A DNA stretch of 64,000 nucleotides, from contig CM082584.2 of NCBI GenBank assembly GCA_040954595.2, positions 11,594,001 through 11,658,000 of the forward strand. Direction: 5' to 3'. Below, one piece after another: positions 13,901 to 44,095 of the stretch (the first letter of the stretch is position 1; each line of letters opens with the position of its first letter). The translations under genes were made by a program, and so were the position numbers. The stretch comes from Balanoglossus misakiensis. Its lineage: Eukaryota > Hemichordata. The notes beneath the pieces were generated by a model. That model was not told the DNA's origin and ran no database searches. It was given only the letters and a program-made list of their open reading frames with translations.

Positions 13901-16880
13901 CCAGTGGTGACATGCCTTCTCTATACAAACTTTTCGTTTTACTAAAATTGACTATGTTGAAAATAATTCTCTGAAACAGAACAGAAATGTAAGGATGGTA
14001 AACAGAAAATATACATGTACACCATGTTTTAATTCTAAAAATGCACTTTTCCACACATACCACACATCTGTATGAATTATTAATTTTTGACAGCAAAAAT
14101 GTTATATTACAAAGAATTAGATAACTGTTGCTGGTATGGTCAGAAGTTATCAGCGTTGAAGGTAACTACTGGTGATGTGGCTAGACCAGTTGACCGGTCA
14201 ACTGATTAGATAAAAGGTAACATTGTTACCTGTTTCAATGAACTTTGACCTATGTCCTCAAAGTATTGACATGCGTAACATGTGCCCACACAATAAATAG
14301 AGCTGTCTATGATCCAAGACAAGGGTTAATCAAATAGGCCTTTGATAAAGACTAGGGATAAAACTGGTAGCAGTATCTTTACTCCCTCAAGCCTCTCACA
14401 TGCCCATAGCAGGTGGAATTAAAATTACAATGCTCAACAGCAACACAAAGAAACACTGTTTCCATTAATAATGGGTGATGACAATTGCATGTGACATTGT
14501 TGCAAATTAGAAACTTTTTGAAAGGTATGACACACTGTTGCAAGTAAAGTCTGGAGTCATATGGCTACTTTTATACAATGCTAGAGTATCTGGGTTAACA
14601 TGTTCTTGTTAACTCTGGAAAATGTCTGGATGTCAGATTTCAGACTGGGATCTCTGAAATCAAATTCACAAATTCTATATTTCATCAAATGGATATAGTG
14701 AAAAAAGTGAATTTCTGATCAAGCTGTAAGTTGACCCTTTCAGGTATTGTATCTATATACATGTATATATATATTGGTGAAATTCTGTATCTATTGAATT
14801 TCTTTATGGAGCCACTACCTATATTTATTCTTTTACGCCTGCTTCACTACAGTCCTGGCTTGTTTTACTATTCTCTATTTCAGGACTAATGTGATGACTA
14901 TCAAATGACAATTTTGGGCCTCAGATAAAAAATTCATAAATAACCGCATGATTTCCTCATATCCAGAAGTGAGCATTTGGAACGATGCCTGCAATACTGG
15001 CGTCAAAGAAGCTTACAGAAGCCCTTTGTATATCACCTTCAAATATATCCTATTCATTATGATAGCTTTATGATAAAAAAAGACGAGACAAACTTTTCAA
15101 GTTATTACTATACTGTGATAGGAGTGTTTCTTCCGGAGAGGGCTTGGGATTGCTGGCACCAGCGAAAGGTAAATCTTGCTAAATGATAAATGCTGTCTTA
15201 CACATGTTTTGAGGCAGTTTTTTGTTACCAGCACTTGTTGATTTCATGGTTTACCACAACATACGCAGGTAAGAACCCTGAGTCTAAGCCCTTTATGGCG
15301 TAGCTGTGGAAAGTAGCTTAAAGTTTACCAGTACATACAACAATGGAGATAACACTGGCAGGATCACAAAAGCTATACCAGAAGTGTCTTCCCCAGTAAT
15401 ATAATGTGTGATAGTCACATCTGTCATCTTTCTGCAAATTTTTACAGCAAACTGAAACACTCATTGCCTTGATTAGTTCTGTGAAACCACACAGTGTTCA
15501 CATATGACATTTCTACATTGCAGTACACACAATAGCATTTGAAAAAACAAAGGCAACATATGAGGGTGTATGACTTTGTATTGTCCTTTTCGGAAAATGA
15601 CTTTGTCTGACAAAAACAAACATGGCTTTAACTGCAGAAGATTACAATTGTATCCTCAACTGAATTCACCCAGACATGTGCTAAGGCTAGGTCTCAATAA
15701 TAAATGACCAAACTCTACCTGGTCTGCTCTGACATTTTCCACGGTGAAATTAAACCACACTCTAAATCGGGGATTACATGTATCTGGTCGAATAAATAAA
15801 TCATACTCGTATTCTGTGATGTAGTCAACTCTGCCCAGGTTACCTAGGTAACAAGAAAAAAGAAACAAACACAATGTACGATGAACCAAAAAAAAGCAAT
15901 CATCAGACATTTCACATATTGACTTTCCACATCTGTCCAGATTATGCTTTTAGTTTTTTTGTGAGATGAAACAATAACTTTCAATAAAAAACATCAAAGT
16001 ATCAAGTTCTTGCACAGTTTTAATAACTGGAAAAATGCATATACCAATCATTTCAACTTACCACATTCAAAACAAGCATCAAAAACTAGGTGGCCCTTCT
16101 TGGGCCTACCACTATATCCAGGAGGTACGACAGCAAATTTGTTGACATTTCCTACAACTCCTTCATCACTTCCATCATCACTTCCTGGAACCAGAAGGAG
16201 AATACAGTCCAACATTTTTACTTACAGTCAACTTAAATATTTTGTCCTAATTCACTGACATTGTAAGTTTCAAACTTGAGTTATTTCCCATTCTATTATA
16301 TAATCTCAAACATTTATTCATATGACTTATATAAAGTACATTTGCAGACATGAAATTCAGAGCCTGTCTGTGTCACTAAACACTGGATGACATTATGCTT
16401 GCTCATTGTTTTCGAAAACGGATCAGCGACCTCACTGGACATATGCAAAATTAGTAGACACCATTACCATGGCAACAACACCGCGTCAAATATTTGCCAG
16501 CGAGAACTCGCAACATAACAGAATTATTAGACACACCGGAGACGCTGCCTTCTAACTAACACAAAAACGCACACTACGTACGCTGTGTTACACAGTGTCT
16601 AATATTTGTAGACTAAAAAAGTGTAAGATTTACGTTCAACTGCATGTGCCGTGGACCGATTTCAACTGTTCATTTCAAGATCATAACACTATATTTCGTC
16701 TATAGAAAAAAACTGTGCTATGTGGATGAGCAGGGATCGGAATACAAATTACAAACTGTTTCATCTGAATTTAGACTATTAATAAACAATGTGTCAAATA
16801 TATAACTCGTACCGTTCAAAACAGACCCACTTAACTTGTCCCTCCACGAACTCACCTGAGTCAATCTTCTTGTCCGCCAT
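1817..16880 (-). CDS. AGBL4: Cytosolic carboxypeptidase 6 (AGBL4/CCP6), 13 coding exons, C-terminus incomplete
   Basis: Known family role: M14-type metallocarboxypeptidase that trims glutamates from polyglutamylated tubulin and other proteins in the cytosol, axonemes and centrioles. Thirteen exons join in frame (16856-16880, 16062-16184, 15719-15843, 13876-13970, 13103-13319, 12872-12911, 12394-12483, 9260-9374, 3452-3563, 2985-3137, 2632-2794, 2306-2406, 1817-1919), all with GT-AG introns, for 487 complete codons. Residues 1-50 are an acidic N-terminus; about 50-190 form the CCP N-domain ([28 protein letters not shown]); about 195-430 form the peptidase domain. H227 and E230 (HPGE) and H325 (DLHAHS) are the expected zinc ligands, N286-R287 bind the substrate carboxylate, and E398 (YTLEVSF) is the catalytic glutamate, so an active enzyme is expected. 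The tail after 430 is basic (KIQRRREWV). The gene is divergent from the ELAV gene. The last exon(s) are not identified. Confidence 0.96.
2306..2406 (-). CDS. AGBL4: AGBL4 coding exon 12
   Basis: Acceptor gatgtag and donor gtaaag. It encodes [17 protein letters not shown], the end of the peptidase fold, followed by a divergent [15 protein letters not shown]. Ends in phase 0. Confidence 0.92.
2632..2794 (-). CDS. AGBL4: AGBL4 coding exon 11 (catalytic Glu)
   Basis: Acceptor cttttgcag. It encodes [30 protein letters not shown] and [10 protein letters not shown]398 in YTLEVSF is the catalytic glutamate. The donor (GGAT|GTATCC) is a weak match but is fixed by the phase: T plus AT restores the Tyr codon with exon 12. 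Confidence 0.93.
2952..2977. repeat. CA microsatellite in AGBL4 intron 10
   Basis: About 26 bases of CA repeat with one T interruption, seven bases from the exon 10 donor. Confidence 0.85.
2985..3137 (-). CDS. AGBL4: AGBL4 coding exon 10 (third zinc ligand)
   Basis: Acceptor cttcttcag and donor gtaaga. It encodes [24 protein letters not shown] and [18 protein letters not shown]325 in DLHAHS is the third zinc ligand. The donor lies next to a CA microsatellite in the intron. Confidence 0.96.
3452..3563 (-). CDS. AGBL4: AGBL4 coding exon 9 (substrate-binding NR)
   Basis: Acceptor ctgacag and donor gtaagt. It encodes [12 protein letters not shown] and [17 protein letters not shown]286-R287 are the residues that bind the substrate C-terminal carboxylate in this family. 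Confidence 0.96.
4143..4156 (+). promoter_or_regulatory. RFX X-box, perfect consensus, AGBL4 intron 8
   Basis: GTAACCGTAGCAAC fits GTNRCCNNRGYAAC with no mismatch. It is within an intron, far from any known promoter. Confidence 0.35.
9113..9140. repeat. Imperfect CA microsatellite in AGBL4 intron 8
   Basis: CA repeat with G and T interruptions, about 120 bases from the exon 8 donor. Confidence 0.8.
9260..9374 (-). CDS. AGBL4: AGBL4 coding exon 8
   Basis: Acceptor cacacag and donor gtgggt. It encodes [19 protein letters not shown], then [19 protein letters not shown] and a split Arg codon. NPDGV is a hallmark of M14 peptidases. Confidence 0.97.
9375..12393 (-). other. AGBL4 intron 7 (3.0 kb) with a CpG-richer core
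   Basis: No supported exon. The segment at about 10440-11100 is richer in GC and CpG than its surroundings, contains a perfect octamer ATGCAAAT (10944-10951) and two copies of CACGGTTCAC (10729-10738 and 10931-10940). It may be a regulatory element. Confidence 0.5.
12394..12483 (-). CDS. AGBL4: AGBL4 coding exon 7 (zinc-binding HxxE)
   Basis: Acceptor cggtag and donor gtaagt. It encodes [29 protein letters not shown]. The HPGE motif (H227, E230 of the joined protein) supplies two of the three zinc ligands. Confidence 0.96.
12872..12911 (-). CDS. AGBL4: AGBL4 coding exon 6 (40-bp micro-exon)
   Basis: A short exon between acceptor tttacag and donor gtaagc. It encodes [13 protein letters not shown] plus the first base of a Glu codon, the start of the peptidase domain. 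Phase matches both neighbours. Confidence 0.93.
13103..13319 (-). CDS. AGBL4: AGBL4 coding exon 5
   Basis: Acceptor ttccaacag and donor gtaagt. It encodes [20 protein letters not shown], the [14 protein letters not shown] segment typical of the junction between the CCP N-domain and catalytic domain, then [12 protein letters not shown]. Ends in phase 0. Confidence 0.96.
13876..13970 (-). CDS. AGBL4: AGBL4 coding exon 4
   Basis: Acceptor ctgtttcag and donor gtaggt. It encodes [19 protein letters not shown] and VKSTTRPRW, with the tryptophan codon split across the next intron (TG|G). Part of the beta-rich CCP N-domain. Confidence 0.96.
13971..15718 (-). other. AGBL4 intron 3
   Basis: 1.75 kb of AT-rich intron between exons 3 and 4. 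I see no exon, RNA gene or repeat of note. Confidence 0.8.
15719..15843 (-). CDS. AGBL4: AGBL4 coding exon 3
   Basis: Encodes [15 protein letters not shown] and [21 protein letters not shown], the strongly conserved core of the CCP N-domain. Acceptor ttacctag and donor gtagag; the exon ends in phase 0 after ADQ. Confidence 0.96.
16062..16184 (-). CDS. AGBL4: AGBL4 coding exon 2
   Basis: Acceptor ttccag and donor gtaagt flank 123 bases. The exon encodes an acidic stretch ([11 protein letters not shown]) followed by [23 protein letters not shown], recognisable as the start of the CCP6 N-domain. It begins and ends in phase 1. Confidence 0.92.
16463..16476 (+). promoter_or_regulatory. RFX X-box-like site in AGBL4 intron 1
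   Basis: ATTACCATGGCAAC matches the X-box consensus GTNRCCNNRGYAAC at all constrained positions but the first. It lies about 400 bp downstream of the AGBL4 start codon. RFX factors commonly drive ciliary genes from promoter-proximal X-boxes, which fits a tubulin deglutamylase. Binding is inferred only. Confidence 0.45.
16856..16880 (-). CDS. AGBL4: AGBL4 coding exon 1 (start codon)
   Basis: Encodes MADKKIDS plus the first base of the next codon, followed by a donor reading gtgag. The start is supported by the splice phase matching exon 2 and by a YY1-like CCGCCATTTT (plus strand 16874-16883) overlapping the ATG. The exon extends upstream as 5' UTR for an unknown distance. Confidence 0.85.
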
Positions 16881-17940
16881 TTTGTATTCCCAACTATCAT
16901 TGCGCTGGCTACTGTCGCGGTAACCATTGGACAAAACCACTCTACCAGACAGGGGTGTTGAAGTACCAAATTATGTCAAACATTGAGCTTGCCTTGTTTC
17001 AAGGACAGAACGATATGATAACGGTATCTTACTAACATTTTACATAAGCGCCCTCGAAACACTCTTATGTAGAGGTAAAAATATCCGAAGCGATTCATCT
17101 GACCGATTTTCATAAGTCAAACGAATATTTACGTGCCTCGCATCCTAATGTAGCGGTCTTGTCCGCGAACAGCCATGTCACTGAAAACAAAACTAATGCG
17201 ATAGCAAGAGTAGTCGTGTATTATTGAAGTGGGGTCGAGTCTAGTGTTGTATTAATTTTTTTTTTATTAAGAGTGTCCTTCTGAAGGTTCATTCTTGATC
17301 CTCAGCGTGCCAGTAAACCCCTTTCCTTTCCCGACGTAGTAACATACCCTCGACAAGCTAGCTTGCTGTGGTCTGAACACTTGCATTACGTCATGATTTG
17401 GGGTCAGACTGCCTCATCACATCAAATTCATTTATCATACTATTAATTTGAACCATTTAACAACAACTTTTCGACGGTTTTAAAGCACAAGATGCTTCAT
17501 GGTACCTCAAAAAAATATTTGTGTGCCATCCAGTTAATTCTTAACGAAATCGAGCATGCCTGTTTAAGTTAAATCAGCTCTGAATATTGCACTATTTTAT
17601 TAAGCGGATGATGACTATGAGTACTAAGGCTTACATAGCTGTGTGCAATGTTCTGAGGAAGTTATTTTTGTTGTACAGTGCTCAGCACATTGTGTCCTGT
17701 TACGTTCTGTCACCTTAGAACACCACATTGACAACCGTTTTTGTTGGCACCAAAATCCTCATTTTAACCCGTTATCAGTTATTTCTAGTAAGCATTTTAT
17801 AGCTACGCCGTCTTAGGCGTATTTACTATCAAAGTGTAGGGTTTTATCGGCCAAAGTTTATATACGGTCATTTCTCAGTCGACACTACGCCATCTTGTAG
17901 AGCACGTTTTGACAAATTTTTAGTGTAACCCTAAAATAGC
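16881..17940. promoter_or_regulatory. Divergent promoter interval between AGBL4 and the ELAV gene
   Basis: About 1.1 kb separates the AGBL4 start codon from the presumed ELAV first exon. It contains a CRE/ATF-like TTACGTCAT (17386-17394) and a YY1-like CGCCATCTTG (17888-17897). Another YY1-like site overlaps the AGBL4 ATG (16874-16883). No TATA box could be assigned. Transcription starts are not visible directly; the interval could contain one shared or two separate promoters. Confidence 0.55.
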
Positions 17941-18043
17941 CGCTGCCTCTGCTATTTTTTACCGCTAAAGAGCCAGCTTTAAACTTTGAAACTTTATTGC
18001 AAGAAAGCTGCCGCTTCGTTATTTGAAGAAACAAAGGAAAAAG
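17900..18043 (+). other. Probable noncoding first exon of the ELAV gene (start approximate)
   Basis: The coding exon at 20854 is preceded by a spliced acceptor (tattacag, exon from 20836), so a 5' UTR exon is needed upstream. A near-perfect donor, AAAAAG|GTGAGT, lies at 18043/18044 just downstream of the YY1-like promoter motif, and the DNA from about 18050 to 18620 is unusually CpG-rich for the window. The 5' limit is a guess. Confidence 0.4.
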
Positions 18044-20639
18044 GTGAGTTCATCTCCGTTGAGTGTGTGTGTGTCTACTGTCAGTTTGCCTACGTCTAGC
18101 ACGTTTGACAACAGTTTGTACGACGTCCCGAGGATGAGCATGTTTTCAGTTAGAGTAGACCTAAACTTCATACTGAAGAGCGAGTTCCTGCCACCGAGGG
18201 GAAAATGGTTTATCTTAAATCGGCAGGACGCAATTGCTGCTTATCTTCACGACCCGTTTTCATGTTTTGCGGAATTTCCTGGCCTGACAGACGTCTAAAC
18301 GAAGCCCGTCTGAACTTCCGAACACGTGGTTTGAATACAAGCTTTGTGTTCCTTTCACAGAGCCGTTGTTGGCTTCGACCGTGAGAGGGGAGATCTCCGC
18401 CCGTAGCAAACGAGTACCGGCGACGGTCTCTCTCTTTTTACATGTAACTGCATGGTGAAAGTTGGGCCCAGACACCACGTTTTGGGGGTTTGGGCGGGCT
18501 TCTAAGTTCCAGCTCTCTAAATTTTGCTACATTTAATGTGGTGTGCATGAGTTGCATTGTTACAATGTTGGCTAGCCGCAGCTGTACGGCTCGCGTACGT
18601 GTGTCGACGGCAGTTTCACACTAACGTCCTGCCATGATGCAGCTGCGGAAAATTGGAACTCCAGAATATTGGAGCGATAAAGTGCCGACATACTTGAGTG
18701 TCTGACAGAAGTATTGCATAGCGGTGGTCAAAATTTGTTCAGATACCGTTAGTTCAGGTTTAACTGAGAATTTGCGGCCCCATTGTTTACCCGGCGTTTA
18801 TCTGGCTATTGTTGCAAACAAAAGGGGTCCGTATTTTGACTGTAGGCTTTGTTTTTAGCATGCAATTCATACCACCAACATTTTGTGCCCAGCGTCTAAA
18901 TACACAAACAAGGACACTGTCGGCCGACATGGAAATAAAATCTCGCAGATAGCAACATGAGTTGGTAAAGAGATGAAAATTTTAGCCGGAGTTGTGCACT
19001 TTCCAGGAAAAAAAACTGACAGGCAAATTTTGTTTCGGGAATAGAAATTTACAACCTAAACTGAAGTATTTTTTTTCAATATACAGAAGGTTGCTTCCGA
19101 ACGAACCTATATAGTGGGTCTACATATTCGGGCAACGATTTGATCATAAATTTAATGCACTTTTTTCACTTCACTAATACTAACATTTTTGGGGTAAAAA
19201 TAATTGAACTGGTTATAATTGCCAAACTGCTAAATTTTAAATGAAAATAACTTGTTAAATTAATGTACGTTATTACAGTATGAATGTGCAGATTGTAAAC
19301 AATGATCGAAATTACAGGAATATTGTATCCAGACTGGTGTTACTTGCATCTAAATTTAATTTCTGAGTGGAGAGAAATTCTATATAGGGTGACATGAAAT
19401 AAAATTCATTCGACCATTGACTAGGGAGCCATGTTTATGTCAGACGCTTGTTGTGTATGCATGAGCTGGAAGATTGCATTATTCGAAATGAAATGGAAGC
19501 ACTTTCTTGATTGAGGGTGTAATTTACTAGCAAAAGTAACTTCTGAGCCCCAGTCCCCAAGGACCTTCTGTAATTTATTTGAATTTTCAGTGAGTTGAGG
19601 AAAGCGTTGGCTATCTGCATAAATTGTAACCCACCTATTGGGAATTTACAGCAAGTCTGGCTATGTTTGTGCATCACAAAGCAAAAAGGCCTTAGAATTG
19701 TTTTGACCTGTCCACTTGTAAACACATACTCTATCTTTAACACTGTCGTATCAGCTGATGCGGTCTCAAAGAATATCGTATTGAATTTTATATCCATATC
19801 ATATTTTTTAAATGCATTCCAAGAGAACAATTAATCTCCTTAATCTTATGCTCTAGTGTTTAATTTGATTTAAAAAAATGTATTGCCACGATCTTGAGAA
19901 ATCTTCATACTGTTGACTAAAATCTACATAAAGTTTGGGTAACTGAATTGTTTAAATTCATATTTGTTTGACATCCATAATAAATATTGATTGGATGTAT
20001 TGATATTGATTTTTCAAACAATAGTAGCGTATAGTTTCACTTGGGCTGCACATAAAATTTGACTGGGATCACAAAAGCAAACCAAATGGTAGTTACAACT
20101 TTAACGGTCATGTTATTTGGCAAGAGTTTGTGTTACTAATTTTTACTTAAAAATTGATGGGGCTTCTATCCAAATTTTTGCTTTTGTTTAAACATTTTCA
20201 AAGGCCTTTTGTTGGTCGTTTATACACAATAGATAAATATTAGATGGGGATTCCAAAGTGGCTAGCTCACTCTATATAAGTTCGAAAATTTGATATATTT
20301 CTTTAAATTCAGGACAGTCAATCTTATGCAATAGCTCAATGGTAAACTGGCCTTCAACCAGAAAGTGATTTGAGGAATGGATTATGTTTGACCCTGCTGT
20401 GTCACCTCACAAAGAAGCCTGCCTATTCAGACGAGATTTACCATGTTGTGATTACCTGTCTGGCCATTTGTATACATTTCTAATGTCTTATCACAGCTTC
20501 TTATGTGGTTTTCTTTCAGAAACCAGTTTCTTCAAGTTTCCGGGGCAAGAATCCCATATGTATATAAACATCTGCTGTGTATAATATTATTGTGGGCCAG
20601 TTAAGAAACTACTTTGGACGACAGTATACTTTTGAGTCA

Positions 20640-20835
20640 AGAAATTACCAATCAAATACTAATGAATTTTTTCTTTTCTCTTCTCCTTTTATTTATTTCA
20701 AATTTCTTTATTTGTAATTTTGTTTTGTGTATTTTGTTCATTTTTCACCTATTTTGTTCATTTTGTGCTTTTGTTTTTATTTTATCCCTTCCCCATATCC
20801 CCTTCCTTTTTTGTTTTAAAATTTCATTATTACAG
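20640..20835 (+). promoter_or_regulatory. Exceptionally long U-rich tract before the ELAV start exon
   Basis: About 170 bases of T-dominated, almost purine-poor sequence (many TTTTNTTT runs) lead to the acceptor of the first coding exon, far longer than an ordinary polypyrimidine tract. The ELAV protein itself binds U-rich RNA, so autoregulation of this splice site is possible. A short open frame inside it is compositional. Confidence 0.4.
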
Positions 20836-40718
<19,883 letters not shown>

Positions 40719-41930
40719 AATAGCGGCCAACGCTACAAAATATAAACTGCTCCAACGAGATCTTAGTAAACTTTGTTGCAAAAACAAAGCTAGACTATGA
40801 GATGTCTCAGTGCAAATACATTTAAAAAAGTTTTCTTTATGAAGAAAAGAAGCATCCTGTAAGGATTTTATGTGGCCAGAGAAATTCTGAGCGATACAAT
40901 TGAAAAAAACTTTTAATTTTTTGCCCCAGTTGTGAATATTCAGTTAAGATTTTTAAGATTCACCTGTTGAGTTCAGAGTGCTTTCAAAAGTTCAACTGAC
41001 AGAAAATGATGGCAAACAATTTTCCATTTAGGAAGTTAAATAGAAGTTCTTTCATGTTTTGAAGTAATTTTCAGAAACTTTGCTGATTTTTCAAGGAATT
41101 TAGCATTTACTTGATTTTTCCAAGTCTTAACTTTGCACTTTAAGATAAACTGTTTTTGAGTGTCACACACGTTTAGGATTGAGATTAATCTACATGATCT
41201 GAAGTTTTTTTCCGACTCGTAGACAAAACTTCAAGGAAGTTTTTTTCACTTTAGCATTACATTTATTATTATTATTATTATTATTACTAACTTTTAAATT
41301 TATTTGTGGATTTTTGCATGTATCATGTTTCGTTGTATACTGGCTTGTGATTTTGTGTTGGCTAAGCTCATTAGAGATTAGGCAAATGAGATCTAAATCT
41401 CAACATTTTTTTCCTGATAATTCTACAAAAATACTTGTCGGTAGTCAGAGGATTGCACTCTTTTAGAGCTTTTGTTTCCTTAGGACAAAAGTATTAAATT
41501 TTATTTGATCTGTGCCGAAGAACTTTGAGTTGCTTTGTGTTTTTTATTTTCTGTTCCGCATTTTGGCATTTTGTTCGTTTCTGAGGTCTACTGACGCAAC
41601 AAATAGGGAGCGGTATCATCACTTTACTAACAAACACCAACCTCCTATCACCTTTTTTTTACCATCATTATGATTTTATTCCTTCGTTTCCATATTTCGT
41701 TGATTATGCTGCGCATTTTCATTGATTTACCACCACCACCATCACACCATTAAATGAAGAATAAAAACGGGGGGACCTTTGGTTTGATCAAATTTCAGGT
41801 TTGGAACACAAGGAATATGAAATTTGTATATTACATTGGTGCAAGGGAATAAGGGAGATTTAAAAAAAGAAGAAATTTTTATTGCAATTACCAAGCCCAG
41901 TGGAGACAATAAACCTGCATTTCTATTTTT
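40719..41930 (+). other. ELAV 3' UTR with candidate polyadenylation signals
   Basis: U-rich and AU-rich sequence follows the stop codon. AATAAA at 41760-41765 is followed by a G-rich then GU-rich stretch, and a second AATAAA lies at 41908-41913. An ATT triplet repeat is at 41262-41286. ELAV genes in other animals are known for extended 3' UTRs, so the true end could lie further right (another AATAAA at 44941-44946). Confidence 0.6.
41262..41286. repeat. ATT trinucleotide repeat in the ELAV 3' UTR
   Basis: About eight ATT units in the presumed 3' UTR. Confidence 0.85.
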
Positions 41931-44073
41931 ATATCAGGTGTTTAATTGTGCTATATAGCAAAAATACAGAGGTGCGATTTGCATATTGTATTTGGGGATT
42001 ATGCATATTGCATGTTTGGTTTCCACTGGGCTTTAAAAATCACATGTCTTTCCATGGACGAATGCAAAAACCAAATAGTAGATATAACCTGTCGTTAGTA
42101 GATGGGTTCACTCAATACTCTTCCTGCCAATCTTCAAGAGACAAACCACGTGAAAAAAAAATTTAGACTAGATCATTTTGATGATGAAATTTGCATAGAG
42201 CCATTTTTAAAAAAGTACGGACTTTTCACACCTACGAAAGGAAGAAATATTTTGTACAAATTTAGAGATGTACTTAAAGAGACACACCAGCCCAATGTTC
42301 GTAGAAATCAGAAATGAAGGAAAACTGCTCTTCCGACACAAACCTCAGACCTGCCTGTTTATATGTATATCTATGGTCACAAGTCTTGTATATACAAAGA
42401 AATTTGCTTCTGTAAACTATAGTTTGGTATAAATTGTAGAAGTTGCAAGCTGTTGCCAGGGAAACCGAAACATTTGAAAGTTTTGGATTCCAATGCTTGT
42501 TGAAATTTAGATCTTAGAAAACACAGTAAGAGTCTAGTTGAGTATTCAGCTCCAAAGATGCTTCAAACCAAATAAGGCAAAAAAAATTTATGTTGTAGGA
42601 ATTTGTCTGTTTTGTGATGTTTATGTAAAAATGCATGTTGAAAAGATTTTTCCGTGAGTTTATTCATTTAATTATTTATTCATTCATTCATTCCATCTAT
42701 TTGACTCTTGCCATGTTAATGATAAAATTTAATATGTACCCATATTTTTAAGGCTGCATTTCAATTATTTAATTTCCATTAAAATATAAAGTGAACAGGT
42801 AGCCAGCTGAATTGTTTCTAGTAGGATTGTCCTTAAATATTACTTTGAACTATAAACTTGAAGTAGCAACCAGCCAGGGAGTTAAGCAAGCAAGCTCGAT
42901 CTTTTAATGGAGAAAGCACCCAATTGGGTTGTTTCTAAAGATTTAGCGAAAGAACCAAAAACTGAGAATTCTAAGTCGCATTCAGGCTGAGCAGATATGG
43001 AGGCTGAAGAGTTATATATAATGTGTAAAATTAATTCAGTTCAGTTTGTGTAGGAAGTCTATGATTCTGCCGTGATATGGATTGCTAATTTTTGGCCGTT
43101 CTGGGCTCAGCTGTGTGGTCGGCGCTCCCATCCATTTGGTAGGGTCTCCTGGGACTACAGATTCCGCTTGCTAATTCCGTAGTTTGTATTCCAACATGCT
43201 TTGCAAGAGAGAGCGGGGGAAAATATAGATTTATGATCCATTACGAGGCAAATTGAAGCAATTGTACAAAATTTGCATAGCCAAGTATCTTCTTGATCAC
43301 CCTGAAATGAGTGATTAACTGTACATGAAACGTTTGATAACTCGAAATTAATAATTCTATACAAAGTACTGCTAATTTACTGACAAAATTCTACAAGAAT
43401 TTGGTTACAATTTGGTACATGCAGATTCAGGAAATATCTGTATATAATGGAATTAAATATAATGAAATTTCTGTTCTAACAAGATTGCAAGAGACAGTTG
43501 AAACAACTAGGATAGAGATAACTTATTTGACATGAAGCTTAAGTTAAACCATTCTGAAAATAATATATTACCAATTTTCTCCTAAGATTTGTTAATTTAT
43601 GGCATAGAATAGGTAAATTTGAAAACTTTGGTTCCACGAAAAAAGAAAAAAATTCATCAAAACATTACTGATGAGTACAAAATCTAAGAATCAAGAGAGC
43701 TTACACTGCCACTTGTCCGACAAATTTTGGTTTCAAATCTGTAAGATTTATACTGCCACTGAATACAGGGGGAAGAATTGTATGGAATTTTAGTTTTTTT
43801 CTCAACTGAGAGTGTTGCTGCAATTACTTCCAGTGCGGAAGGGGGGTGGCTTACAAAGTCTTATAGACTTGCAATACAGATTTTACCTCACTGTGTTATC
43901 ACTGGGGACAACTCTGGAACAAAAACTTAAAGATAGTTTATATAACCTTCAACAAAAAAGCATCTAAGGTTTACATACATGTACTTAATCACCACAAAAG
44001 CATAATTTTGACTGAGGGAAAGGGCAAGTTTGGATGCGCAGACAGTGAGTTAATGTTGCACACCTCGGGAGCT

Positions 44074-44095
44074 AGGCAGGCAGGTAGGTAGGTAG
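44074..44095. repeat. AGGC/AGGT tetranucleotide repeat
   Basis: Five and a half tetranucleotide units, with a shorter related run near 44210-44220. Confidence 0.75.

Noticed and set aside
18023-18298. 91-codon frame just downstream of the presumed ELAV first exon
   Set aside because: It starts before a strong splice donor (18043) and would be interrupted by splicing. No similarity is seen; CpG-rich DNA is simply poor in stop codons.
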